43,170 nucleotides of DNA from Chloroflexota bacterium (GTDB lineage Bacteria; Chloroflexota; Dehalococcoidia; Lucifugimonadales; UBA3495): the NCBI GenBank assembly GCA_002721995.1, contig PBMF01000009.1:1-43170 (forward strand), written 5' to 3'. The translations under genes were made by a program, and so were the position numbers. Every line of letters begins with the position of its first letter. The first letter of the stretch is position 1. The notes below the pieces were generated by a model. It saw only the letters and a program-made list of their open reading frames with translations, did not search any database and was not told the DNA's origin. Shown here in pieces: positions 23,752-31,893 of the stretch.

Positions 23752-23924
23752 CATAGGTGGTCCCGAGAGATCGGGACTGAAAAGGGAAGCCGGTGAGATA
23801 CCGGCGCGGTCGCGCCACTGTAACTGGTGTAGCCCACCCCATGTAGCATCGCCACTACTCCGACGAGTCGGGGTGGGAATGCCGGGGTTAGGGACCGAAC
23901 CAGGAGCCAGGAGACCTGCCTATG
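23752..23924 (+). ncRNA. Cobalamin (B12) riboswitch
   Basis: All main conserved blocks are present: AGGGAAGCCGGTG-GATACCGG (about 23782-23803), GCGCGGTCGCGCCACTGTAA (about 23804-23823) and the B12 box AGCCAGGAGACCTGCC (23905-23920). The closing stem P1 can form between CATAGG (23752-23757) and CCTATG (23919-23924). The riboswitch binds adenosylcobalamin or a related cobalamin and normally turns off the gene behind it. Here that gene is a broken ABC-transporter binding protein. The region 23474-23751 upstream has no gene; a TATAAA at 23734-23739 could be its -10. Confidence 0.95.
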
Positions 23925-23978
23925 ACTTTCGCTTAATGCACTTCGCAGTTGAGGGTATGAGTAGCGGTTTCTTTTTTT

Positions 23979-24007
23979 CCCCGACTTCAGAAGTCGGGGG
24001 TTTTTTT
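23979..24007 (+). terminator. Intrinsic terminator behind the riboswitch
   Basis: CCCCGACT / AGTCGGGG hairpin followed by seven T's, 55 nt after the B12 box. It is well placed to be the expression platform of the riboswitch (B12-bound form terminates). Confidence 0.85.
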
Positions 24008-24051
24008 GCCCAGAAATGAGACCTAGGAGCAGTAAAAATGAACTAGATAGC

Positions 24052-24465
24052 ATGTTTCTTCTGACCGGCGTTCGCCGTATTGCTATTCGCCATCGCCGCG
24101 TGTGGCGATTCGACGACAGCCGTTCCCGCCCAATTTGGCACCGCGGGTACGTCCGCGGCGACAGACGGCGCAGAGAACGTTTCCGAAGATTCAGGGGAAG
24201 AGCGCATCCTGAAGGTAGCGATGACTTTCTTAGACGAGCCCCCGGACCCATTTCAGGCCGGCTGGTTGGCTGTGCCGACCGGTCTCGCTGAAACTCTGTT
24301 CAAGCAGGATGAAAGCCTAAATACTGAACCCTGTCTAGCGGCAGGAACCACCGAGGCCGAACCTACTGCCTGGGAGATTTCCCTCCGTGAGGGGGTCAAG
24401 TTTCACAACGGAATCTTGATGGACGCGGCCAAGGTAAAGGGATCTCTCGTCCTGGCGCTGCTGCA
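24052..24465 (+). pseudogene. Truncated ABC-transporter substrate-binding protein (SBP family 5)
   Basis: What remains is the N-terminal part of a peptide/nickel-type binding lipoprotein. The lipobox AFAVLLFAIAACGDST is read from 24068, and the mature part has ETLFKQDESLNTEPCLAAG and WEISLREGVKFHNG, typical of SBP family 5. Two lesions are visible. First, the ATG at 24052 is in a different frame from the lipobox, and the lipobox frame has a TGA at 24062-24064, so the signal peptide is frameshifted. Second, after about residue 125 the frame runs straight into IS3 transposase sequence. The upstream riboswitch suggests it once served cobalt, cobalamin-precursor or related uptake. No permease or ATPase genes follow. 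Confidence 0.8.
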
Positions 24466-25139
24466 GAACAGCGGTTGGGATGTGAACCACAAGAGGGTGG
24501 AGAGGATCTGGCGGCGGGAAGGGCTGAAGGTACCAGGCAAACAACCCAAGCGGGGAAGGTCGTGGCTAAATGACGAGTCATGCATCCGGCTCAGGCCCCA
24601 ATCGCCGAACCACGTCTGGGCCTACGACTTTGTTCTAGTAAGGACCCAAGACGGTAGATCAGTGAGGCTACTGGCTGTCATAGACGAATACACCAGGGAG
24701 TGCCTGGCGATCAGGACAGACCGGCACATCAGGTCGAGCGACGTGATCGAGACCCTGGCTGGCTTGATGGCCAGAAGGGGTGTACCCGATCACATCCGGT
24801 CGGATAACGGACCGGAGTTCACCGCCAGAGAGAACAGAAGTGGCTGCGGAATGTGGGAGCTAAGACTCTGTACATAGAGCCTGGCTCATCGTGGGAGAAC
24901 GGCTACGTGGAGAGTTTCAACGGGAAGCTGCGAGACGAGCTGTTGGACAGGGAGACCTTCTACGCGCTAAGGGAGGTGCGAATCCTGACTGAACAGTACC
25001 GACATACCTACAACCAAGTCAGGCCCCACAGCTCTCTCGATTACAGGCCTCCGGAGTCGGCTGCCGTGTTGACTGTTGAAACCATCCCAGAGCTTGTGGG
25101 ACTAACATAACAACTGGTACAAAGATTGGGGGCAGGTCA
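24466..25139 (+). mobile_element. IS3-family insertion sequence remnant (3' part of transposase orfB and right end)
   Basis: From about 24466 the translation is IS3 OrfB: VNHKRVERIWRREGLKVP, then the DDE integrase core with HVWAYDFV (first D), IRSDNGPEFTA (second D) and ENGYVESFNGKLRDELL (E). A +1-type frameshift at about 24825-24840 separates the first part from the second, which continues as KWLRNVGAKTLYIEP and ends at the stop at 25108-25110. Shortly after, AACTGGTACAAAGATTGGGG followed by GCAGGTCA (to 25139) looks like the right terminal inverted repeat. OrfA, the first about 75 residues of OrfB and the left end are missing. So the element is dead, and it is fused to the binding-protein fragment. 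Confidence 0.88.
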
Positions 25140-25320
25140 GTGGTTCCATTCAATACATGGCCTAGGTATATCTACAGGAATTTCAGTATGAGGATTGGTG
25201 ACAGTTAAAAATGTGTGTTGTAACTGAGATGACTGTGTAACAATTAGGCCCTCAGTGTTGTTTGCTCGCAACCTTCAACACTCGGTTCATTCGAGATTCC
25301 ATCTGATGAGGATATGAACA

Positions 25321-26082
25321 ATGCCAGAAATCGAAGTACTTTTACCCGGATTCAGCGTAAATACAGACCAGACCACACTAGGACTCTGCACTGTAACTTT
25401 GATACGAGGAGAAAAATTAACAGTTGTGGACGTTGGTCACTTCGGCAGACGGACTATGCTGGTGGATACCCTCCAAAACCATGGAATCTCTCCTGTGGAT
25501 ATCGGAAGAGTAATTTTGACCCATGCTCACTGGGACCATTCTCAAAATACTGACCTGTTTCCTAACGCGGAGATTGTTATCTCAAAACAGGAACTAGAAT
25601 ACAGCAGGAACCCTCGGGCCAATGACTATGCCACAGCGAAATATTTCGCCGATACGTTGTCGCCTCATACGGTTGTAGAGGTTTCTGGTGAAACCGAGTT
25701 GGAAAAAGGAGTTGCCACCTTTGATACCCCGGGCCACACAGCTGGTCATCAAAGTGTGGTTGTTGAAACGGCGGGCGGACTGGTCTGCCTAGGTGGAGAC
25801 GCGATATCCGATGCTGGAGCATTCGCTCGAGGCGTGCCCGCTTTCGTATTTTGGAGCGTAGACCAAGCTCAGGCTAGTCTTAAGAAAATTTCTCAGACCG
25901 CCAGTATTATCTATCCTGGACACGACCGACCATTTAGGATAGATGGTAACCAGACTCAATATCTAACGGAAGCGCCCACGATTAAGGTCAGCGGGTTCTT
26001 AGATACAAGCCGAGATCTAGTCTCGGTTGAGCTGGGGCTGCCACCGAAATTCCAACCTAGGATCAATCCAGACGCACTTTAG
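25321..26082 (+). CDS. MBL-fold metallo-hydrolase
   Basis: 253 residues. The dinuclear-metal site is complete: THAHWDH (H-x-H-x-D-H, residues 67-73), TPGHTAGH (about 137-144), LGGDAISD (about 159-166) and YPGHDRPF (about 200-207). The overall pattern is like AHL-lactonase/arylsulfatase-type hydrolases of small esters or lactones, and there is no signal peptide. The start ATG 25321 has GAGG 10 nt upstream; the ATG at 25314 is out of frame. Composition is AT-richer than the genome. It heads the foreign-looking block, with 365 gene-free nt before the next gene, so a single operon is not assured. Confidence 0.88.
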   Translation: MPEIEVLLPGFSVNTDQTTLGLCTVTLIRGEKLTVVDVGHFGRRTMLVDTLQNHGISPVDIGRVILTHAHWDHSQNTDLFPNAEIVISKQELEYSRNPRANDYATAKYFADTLSPHTVVEVSGETELEKGVATFDTPGHTAGHQSVVVETAGGLVCLGGDAISDAGAFARGVPAFVFWSVDQAQASLKKISQTASIIYPGHDRPFRIDGNQTQYLTEAPTIKVSGFLDTSRDLVSVELGLPPKFQPRINPDAL

Positions 26083-26447
26083 CAAGAATTTATCTGACCC
26101 AAAATCCAAGAAGCACACCTTAAGAATACGATTTAGATTGCTCTATTTGCGTACTGAGCAGCGGGGATTTTAACGCCCGATTGCAGTTACCAATGGCGAC
26201 TAACCCGAGGGATTCGTCATCTAACCTTCGCATTGGTCAAAGATGTCGGAACAATACCTTATGAATGAGAATAAATGAATTGTCCGTAAGGGACACTGGC
26301 GACTGTGACTGGCGGAAGGCGCTATAAAATCCGCAACCTAAAGGACTAGCTACTAAATAGAGATCAGGCATTCGATATTGATATGCTTTTGGCAGGTAAA
26401 CGTACCGGTTCGACTATTTAGAAATAACTTAGAAGTGAATATTTTAC

Positions 26448-27608
26448 ATGGAGAACAACCCAACATTTGCGGCCGCCAAAAACATAGTGCCCATGATTGC
26501 ATCAAATGTGGAGCAGATTGCATCGGAATGTTCCCTGCCTCCGGTCCTTTCCAAAATCATGAACGATGCTGGCCTCTTTCGTTTATATGTGCCTAAGATT
26601 TTAGGTGGTCCAGAACTAGATCCCATTTCTGCATTCTATGTTGTTGAATTAATTGGTAAAACCGACGGGTCAGCGGGCTGGTGCTCGTTTAACGGGACCG
26701 CTCTTACTTCTGCTGTATCCAGATTATCTGTTGAAGCCGCCAAAGAATTATTTGGAGACCCGCCGGATGTCAGTGCATCGGGATCAGCTCGTTCAAGTGG
26801 CACTGCGAAAGTTGTCGATGGTGGGTATTTGGTAAACGGAAGATGGGACTATCTTAGTGGGATAGACCATGCTAAATGTTTGTTTCTCACTTGTACCGTA
26901 ACCGACGACGACGGACCAGTTAGAAATGAAGATGGAAGCAGAGTCTTGCGTGTCGTAGCGCTCCCGATCAGCCAAGGTGATATACATGTCAACTGGTCCA
27001 CTATGGGACTAAAGGGTACTGCTAGTAATGAAGCTTCATTTGTTGATGCATTCGTCCCAGAGAGCCACACTTACAAAAGGACAGGACAGCCGTTTCATGA
27101 AAATCCTTTGTACAATCCCAGCACCTCAATATTGTGCAGTTGGACCCTTGCTGCAGCCAATGCATTAGGGATGGCCCGTGGCGCGATAGAGACCTTTATG
27201 GGATTGGCACAGTCAGATAGCACTAATTCTGCAGTACTTCTACGAGATCGGACGTCTGCACAAACTACTACCGGCGAATGTGAAGCTATATTGCAAGCAT
27301 GCCGTAGCTATGTCCTTGACGCAGTTGGTTCAATGTGGAATTCGCAGCTTCACAAGCTTGATGACCTAATGGACAAAGCAGTACAGGCTCGACTAGCGAT
27401 AACCTTTGCGATACGACAATCAGTTGAGGTTGTCGAGAAACTGTTTTACGCTGCAGGGACCAGCGCTATTCATGACTCCAACGATTTGGAGAGATATTTC
27501 CGAGATTTACATGTTGCTGGGCAGCATATCTCAGGATTACATTCCAACTATGAATATGCAGGACAAGTGTTGTTGGGAGCCAGTATCACTGCTCCCACGT
27601 ACTCGTAG
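26448..27608 (+). CDS. Acyl-CoA-dehydrogenase-fold flavin-dependent monooxygenase-like protein
   Basis: 386 residues with the acyl-CoA dehydrogenase architecture: a helical N-terminal part (VLSKIMNDAGLFRLYVPKILGGPELDP, about 34-60), a middle beta domain (SGTAKVVDGGYLVNGRWDYLSGIDHA, about 113-138) and a helical C-terminal part. The signature VPKILGG and NGRWDYLSG are those of the HpaH/HsaA-type two-component flavin hydroxylases and related proteins, which oxidise aromatic or terpenoid substrates using reduced flavin from a partner reductase. True acyl-CoA dehydrogenase catalytic Glu is not evident. No flavin reductase gene is nearby. The ribosome-binding site before ATG 26448 is weak. AT-rich codon use. 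Confidence 0.8.
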   Translation: MENNPTFAAAKNIVPMIASNVEQIASECSLPPVLSKIMNDAGLFRLYVPKILGGPELDPISAFYVVELIGKTDGSAGWCSFNGTALTSAVSRLSVEAAKELFGDPPDVSASGSARSSGTAKVVDGGYLVNGRWDYLSGIDHAKCLFLTCTVTDDDGPVRNEDGSRVLRVVALPISQGDIHVNWSTMGLKGTASNEASFVDAFVPESHTYKRTGQPFHENPLYNPSTSILCSWTLAAANALGMARGAIETFMGLAQSDSTNSAVLLRDRTSAQTTTGECEAILQACRSYVLDAVGSMWNSQLHKLDDLMDKAVQARLAITFAIRQSVEVVEKLFYAAGTSAIHDSNDLERYFRDLHVAGQHISGLHSNYEYAGQVLLGASITAPTYS

Positions 27609-27782
27609 TATCGGATATACACTTTGCCTGCCCATGCTCAATCAAACCATCTTGCGTTGCACTAAGGTGTGAGATTAGGTTCCGGCTAATGAAGCCTATC
27701 AGGATTCGTCCTAGCATCGAAATAATCTTTGAGATTTCCGATATAAACCGCCTGATACTGTGTAATGATTTAAGGATGCACA

Positions 27783-28298
27783 ATGCCTCGAATACCACAG
27801 ATACCGTTGGGAGGGATACCTCCAGAAATCCTGGACACCTGTACAAAGTTTGCTGGTCATGACGCATTTTTAGATCGAATATTTAAGACGTTGTTGACAA
27901 ACCGGATTGTCGCAACCGAAATCGCTCGCATAAAAGAGACGATAGGCGAACTCGGTCTTGAGCCATGGGTTACATATACGATCGGCCTTACGGTCGTTGG
28001 TCACTACCACGACCGTAAGTTGTGGGACTCTATATTGCCTTTAGCAGAACAAGCCGGAGTTAAAGAATCGGTAATCACCTCTTTAAAAACCGGACTAGGC
28101 CCTCGTGGATTGTTGCCTAAAGATGCGATCTGGGTGCAGTTCACTAAGGACATGCTCTCAGGTTCAATGAAAGATACAGTATGGCAGGCTGCAGTACACC
28201 TGGTTGGGGATAGCGGTGTTGTAGGGTTGGCCTTCACTGTTTGTTATTTCGACATGCTCGTCCGTATGAATCAGGTGTTTGCATTAAACGACGAATAA
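27783..28298 (+). CDS. Carboxymuconolactone decarboxylase/AhpD-like protein
   Basis: 171 residues, all-helical. Seen: FKTLLTNRIVATEIARIKETIGELGLEPWVTYTIGLTVVGHYHDRKLWDSILPLAEQAGV (about residues 34-92; key features are the two helices and the catalytic-like H-Y-H), followed by GVKESVITSLKTG. This is the CMD/AhpD fold pattern. The CxxC of AhpD peroxidases is absent, so a non-redox role (decarboxylase or isomerase-like) is more likely. AAGGATG precedes ATG 27783. Part of the AT-rich block, between the monooxygenase-like gene and the SDR. Confidence 0.7.
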   Translation: MPRIPQIPLGGIPPEILDTCTKFAGHDAFLDRIFKTLLTNRIVATEIARIKETIGELGLEPWVTYTIGLTVVGHYHDRKLWDSILPLAEQAGVKESVITSLKTGLGPRGLLPKDAIWVQFTKDMLSGSMKDTVWQAAVHLVGDSGVVGLAFTVCYFDMLVRMNQVFALNDE

Positions 28299-28567
28299 GA
28301 AATGTTAGAAAATGCATGGGTGGCCGCACCTGGTTAGGATAGGCGGGCTCCATTAAGGAGATTGTGTCATGGAGTATCAAACACTATCCACCTATTAAAA
28401 ACCCGCCTAATTCCAATTAGTGTTGTGGCCGATTCATAGTTCATGCGGTTATTCTGTCGAACTCGTAATTCGTTTACTGTATGGCTTCTCCTTATACGTA
28501 AACTATCGGCTAAGCAAAGAGTATGGCATCTGAGAATTTTTGAACACTTGAATATCCGGAGAAGAAT

Positions 28568-29320
28568 ATGAGGGTCTTGAACAAAGTGGCACTTGTGAGT
28601 GGAGGGGGGAGAGGAATCGGTGCCGCTATCACGAAGACACTAGCGTCAGAAGGTGCCAAAGTTGTTATCGGCGATGTTCTTGAAGATGCTGGACAAAAAA
28701 CGGCGAGAGAGATTACACAATCTGGAGGAGAATGCATCTTCGTCCGACTGGACGTGACCAAAGAGTCGGATTGGGCTACCTTGGTCGATAAGACAGTTTC
28801 TCACTTTGGGTATATTAATGTCCTAGTTAATAACGCCGGGATTACCGCACGAGGATTGGTTGAAGAAATAACCGAAGAAGATTGGTCTAGGGTTATGGAA
28901 GTCAATGTTAAGGGCTGCTTCTTGGGAACTAAGGCGTGTATCCCTCAAATGAGGGCTGTTGGTGGTGGGTCTATCATTAACATATCGTCTGGCGCAGCGA
29001 TTGCGCCCCAACCAAATACTTCAGGAGCATATTCGGCTAGTAAAGGAGCCATAAGGATTTTTACTAAGTCTACTGCGATCCAATATGCGGTGGACAATAT
29101 ACGTTGTAATTCGGTCCATCCAGGTCCTGTTGAGACTGATATGTTGAATCTAGATCGGCAAGGTGATTCGGAGCTTGCCGAAATGAAAGCCCGTGTACCT
29201 TTGGGCAGATTTGGCAGTCCCCAAGATATTGGGTACGGAGTCTTGTATCTAGCGTCGGACGAATCATCTTTCGTCACTGGGTCTGAATTAGTTATAGACG
29301 GTGGGCGTACAGCTCAATAG
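28568..29320 (+). CDS. Short-chain dehydrogenase/reductase (SDR), AT-rich block
   Basis: 250 residues, classical SDR. Seen: the cofactor loop SGGGRGIGAAI (about residues 11-21), the acidic GDV at about 35-37 favouring NAD(H), NNAG (about 88-91), the catalytic Ser in NISSGAA (about 140-146), Tyr and Lys in YSASK (about 155-159), and the C-terminal VTGSELVIDGG. GGAG lies about 9 nt before ATG 28568. It probably oxidises a secondary alcohol in the same pathway as its neighbours; the substrate is unknown. Confidence 0.92.
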   Translation: MRVLNKVALVSGGGRGIGAAITKTLASEGAKVVIGDVLEDAGQKTAREITQSGGECIFVRLDVTKESDWATLVDKTVSHFGYINVLVNNAGITARGLVEEITEEDWSRVMEVNVKGCFLGTKACIPQMRAVGGGSIINISSGAAIAPQPNTSGAYSASKGAIRIFTKSTAIQYAVDNIRCNSVHPGPVETDMLNLDRQGDSELAEMKARVPLGRFGSPQDIGYGVLYLASDESSFVTGSELVIDGGRTAQ

Positions 29321-29611
29321 ACCAATTTGTGAACTACCCGGATTTGATAGTCATTTAGATACCGCCCAGGAATACATTCCTGGTTCAGACGTAATCTGAC
29401 CCACTTCACTAGTCTCTCGTCGCGGTAGCACCAGACGACAGCGTCTAAGTTGCAGATTCTTACGTCCACCGCGTCCAGAAATTCTCACCAGATCCGTAAT
29501 CCCCGCATATGTTACCAACCGAGCCCTCACCGGAGGCTTCAGACAAACTTAAGGCCGCGCCGCCGGTGGGGCCAACGCTTGGTCAATGAATACTGCCAAA
29601 GGAACAAACCG

Positions 29612-29775
29612 TTAGCAGCAGCTACTTTCCAGGTAGCAGGCGATGGTTTCGCCAGCGTTGGCAGTTTGGTATTGTCCTAAGTTTCGGTAAGCGATGCCCC
29701 TGCTGTAGTAGGCATCGGCATCATCTGGGTTGAGCTGAATGGCCTTGGTGTAGTCGTTGGTGGCCGATGTGTTGA
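29612..29775 (-). pseudogene. TPR-repeat protein fragment
   Basis: On the - strand the frame reads ATNDYTKAIQLNPDDADAYY then SRGIAYRNLGQYQTAN, a clear tetratricopeptide repeat, and ends at a TAA (29614-29612) after LESSCC. No start codon or further repeats are present upstream; the sequence runs into the terminator of the dnaC-like gene. It is a remnant of a longer TPR gene. The rest of 29321-29611 shows nothing recognisable. Confidence 0.7.
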
Positions 29776-29787
29776 GGTTCCTTCGCG

Positions 29788-29813
29788 AAAAAGGGCGGGT
29801 TGAAAACCCGCCC
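29788..29813 (-). terminator. Intrinsic terminator of the rplI-dnaB-dnaD-dnaC unit
   Basis: GGGCGGGTT / AACCCGCCC hairpin with a 3-nt loop; on the - strand it is followed by five T's. It lies 28 nt after the dnaC-like stop codon. Confidence 0.85.
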
Positions 29814-29841
29814 CTATGGAGGCAAAACGCGGTTGGGGAAA

Positions 29842-31221
29842 TTACCCCCGCCGCCGTTGGTCGCGGTAGTTGGGGGCGGTTATGGGTTGCCAGTCTACGA
29901 CCATGCCGTCCACCAGCCGGGAGGCGATGCGGGACTTGGTGTCTTCCAGTTCGTCGATGGTGGAGGCAGTGGTGATGACCGTGGGCAGGCGTATCTCGTG
30001 GCGGTGGACCACGATCTGGTAGAGCTTCTCCTCGGCCCAGGCGGTGCTGCTCTCGGCGCCCAGGTCATCCAACACCAGCAGCGGCACCGAGTTCAACTGC
30101 TCGAACAACTCGTCGTAGCCGATGGGGCTGTCGGGGCTGAATGTGGCCCGCAGGTGGTCCAGCAGGGTGGGCACGAAGGCGAAGAAAACTTGAGAGCCCT
30201 GGCGCAGCCGTTCGCCGGCTATGGCCACCGCCAGGTGGGTCTTGCCGCAACCCCTTGGTCCGTTGAACAGGAGCCAGCCCTCGGGATCGGCAGCGAAGGT
30301 CTGGGCCGTGTGCATGGCCCGGTCCAGGGACTCCTGGTCCTGGGGGGTGGCGTTGGCCCCGCCCCGGGTGTCGAAGTTGTCGAAGGTCATCCGCTCCAGC
30401 ATCTCGGGCCGGACTTCGCCGATGCCCATGGCCAGACGGCTGTTGAAGTTGCCCAGTTGCAGCACTTTGGCGACGCCGTCGGAGTTCTCCAGCCGGGTGC
30501 GCAGGTTCTCGTCCAGACGCTGTAACGGCCCGCGCACGGTGACCACAGTGGGCAGCGAGTTGTTGTAGCGGTGGTTTATCACCTGGAACAGTTTCTCCTG
30601 GGCCCAAGGCGTGGCGCTGGCCATGCCCAGGTCGTCCAGCACCAACACGGGGACGTTCCTAACCTGCTCGAACAGTTCGTCGTAGGAGACCGGGTTGTCG
30701 GGTGAATAGGTGGCTCTTAGGTGGTCCAGCAGGTCGGCTGCCACGATGAAGAAGGTGGTCTGGTTCCTCTCGATGCACCTGTTGGCGATGGCCACGGCCA
30801 GGTGTGTCTTGCCGCTGGCGCTGGGGCCGGTGAGCACCAGCCATCCCTGGGGGTCATCGGCGAACTGGGCGGCCAACGCGGCGCTCTCCCGGAACAGCTT
30901 CTGGCTGGCTGCGTCGGGCAGCGGCCCGTCCAGGTTGGTGGTGGCGAAGGAGATGCGAGACAGCGCGCCCAGGTTGCTGTAGCGGCGCAGTGAAGCCAGG
31001 CGGGTGGTGGTGTCCTCGGTCTGCTGGCAGGTGCAGGGAATGGCCTGGCCGAATTCGGGGTGGCCTATGTGGACGCGGCGGGTGACCCAACCGCTGCCGT
31101 TGCACTGATGGCAGAGATCAACGGCCGGCTCGTTGTCGGGGAGTGTTACCCCGCCGCCGTTGGTAGTCTTCGAGATATTTCTGACGCTGATCCTTCTCAG
31201 TATGTCGCCCAGACTTTCCAT
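29842..31221 (-). CDS. DnaC/IstB-type helicase loader with two tandem AAA+ domains
   Basis: 459 residues, about twice the usual 250-330. Order: an N-terminal zinc-finger-like module (CHQC at residues 37-40 and CTC at 63-65), then AAA+ domain 1 with Walker A GPSASGKTHLA (about 132-142) and Walker B VLVLDDLG (about 192-199), then AAA+ domain 2 with Walker A GPRGCGKTHLA (about 321-331) and Walker B LLVLDDLG (about 381-388). The two domains share long near-identical stretches (LLDHLRAT-SPD-P--YDELFEQ), which argues for an internal duplication. Both Walker A and B are intact. It probably loads the DnaB helicase encoded just upstream. ATG 31221 is chosen; GTG 31245 is an alternative. The start overlaps the dnaD-like gene by 104 nt. 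Confidence 0.88.
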   Translation of the reverse strand: MESLGDILRRISVRNISKTTNGGGVTLPDNEPAVDLCHQCNGSGWVTRRVHIGHPEFGQAIPCTCQQTEDTTTRLASLRRYSNLGALSRISFATTNLDGPLPDAASQKLFRESAALAAQFADDPQGWLVLTGPSASGKTHLAVAIANRCIERNQTTFFIVAADLLDHLRATYSPDNPVSYDELFEQVRNVPVLVLDDLGMASATPWAQEKLFQVINHRYNNSLPTVVTVRGPLQRLDENLRTRLENSDGVAKVLQLGNFNSRLAMGIGEVRPEMLERMTFDNFDTRGGANATPQDQESLDRAMHTAQTFAADPEGWLLFNGPRGCGKTHLAVAIAGERLRQGSQVFFAFVPTLLDHLRATFSPDSPIGYDELFEQLNSVPLLVLDDLGAESSTAWAEEKLYQIVVHRHEIRLPTVITTASTIDELEDTKSRIASRLVDGMVVDWQPITAPNYRDQRRRG

Positions 31222-31891
31222 AATTCCCTTCTCCGACCTCCCCACTGGCGGCGTAGTCGCCCCTGTTTTCCTTGCCCTCGGCGGTCCAGCGCCTGAGGAT
31301 GCCGGCCACGTAACGCCAGCTTCGCTTGTTCTCCGCCACCGCGATGCCGAAGGCTTCCCGGAGCCACGACTCCGGGTACCGGGCCTCGGCCTCTTTCAGT
31401 TCCTCGGCCAGCAGGGGCGACAGGGCCCCGATGCCGTCCTCATAAAGTGCGAATATGTTGGGCTTGTCCAACTCCGGAGGCTCCCCTGCCCCCTCTTCAA
31501 TCTCGCTGGCTACTTCGCCGGTTTTCAGACGCGCGAGCGCCCTCCGGTCGGCTTCGGTGTTCAGCAGGAAAATCGTCTCCGTTCCGTCTGACCGGTTGGC
31601 CAACTGGTGGGTCAGGAAGGTGCCCCGGGTAACGGCCAGGCGCAGTCCCCGGCGTATCTCCTCGGCGGTGTCTTTGCCTTCGGACTTAAGTCCTTTGAGC
31701 AGCGTCCGGTCTGCCAGGAACTCGTCCAGGGAGACCGACCTTACCGGGCCGCGCTTGCGGTGGAACAGCCAGAGGCCACGGAGCGTAACCTTGAGTTCGG
31801 CCAGGTCTTGAATCTGCTCCAAGAGGGGGCCGAAGACAGGGTTGGGCACCGGTGTATAGAGCGTGCTCCCGGTAAAACCCGAGAATACCAT
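31118..31891 (-). CDS. DnaD-domain replication protein
   Basis: 257 residues. A winged-helix-like N-terminal part (about 1-100, with ELKVTLRGLWLFHRKRG and TRGTFLTHQLAN) is followed by a DnaD/DnaB2-type C-terminal domain: FALYEDGIGALSPLLAEELKE (about 150-170; key YE-x-GIG-LSP pattern), then YPESWLREAFGIAVAEN and SWRYVAGILRRW, which is the signature of the family. A basic, low-complexity tail ends in RRRGNTPRQRAGR. DnaD-type proteins act in primosome assembly at the origin. The gene starts 3 nt after the dnaB stop (coupled translation likely) and overlaps the dnaC-like gene by 104 nt at its end. Confidence 0.85.
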   Translation of the reverse strand: MVFSGFTGSTLYTPVPNPVFGPLLEQIQDLAELKVTLRGLWLFHRKRGPVRSVSLDEFLADRTLLKGLKSEGKDTAEEIRRGLRLAVTRGTFLTHQLANRSDGTETIFLLNTEADRRALARLKTGEVASEIEEGAGEPPELDKPNIFALYEDGIGALSPLLAEELKEAEARYPESWLREAFGIAVAENKRSWRYVAGILRRWTAEGKENRGDYAASGEVGEGNYGKSGRHTEKDQRQKYLEDYQRRRGNTPRQRAGR

Positions 31892-31893
31892 CC

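Larger units (their letters stand above)
25140..29400. other. AT-richer block, probably horizontally acquired
   Basis: From the IS right end to about 29.4 kb the base composition is visibly lower in G+C than on both sides, and codons such as ATT, TTA, AGA and GCT are common in its four genes, whereas the flanks strongly prefer GC-ending codons. The intergenic gaps are also longer (25140-25320, 26083-26447, 27609-27782, 28299-28567) and I see no genes or known RNAs in them. The gene set (MBL hydrolase, flavin monooxygenase-like, CMD-like, SDR) looks like a catabolic cassette. Confidence 0.65.

Noticed and set aside
24080-24877. Chimeric ORF of binding protein and transposase as a genuine fusion gene
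   Set aside because: The signal peptide frame has no start codon, the transposase part is frameshifted further on, and the left part of the IS is missing; decay is the simpler reading.
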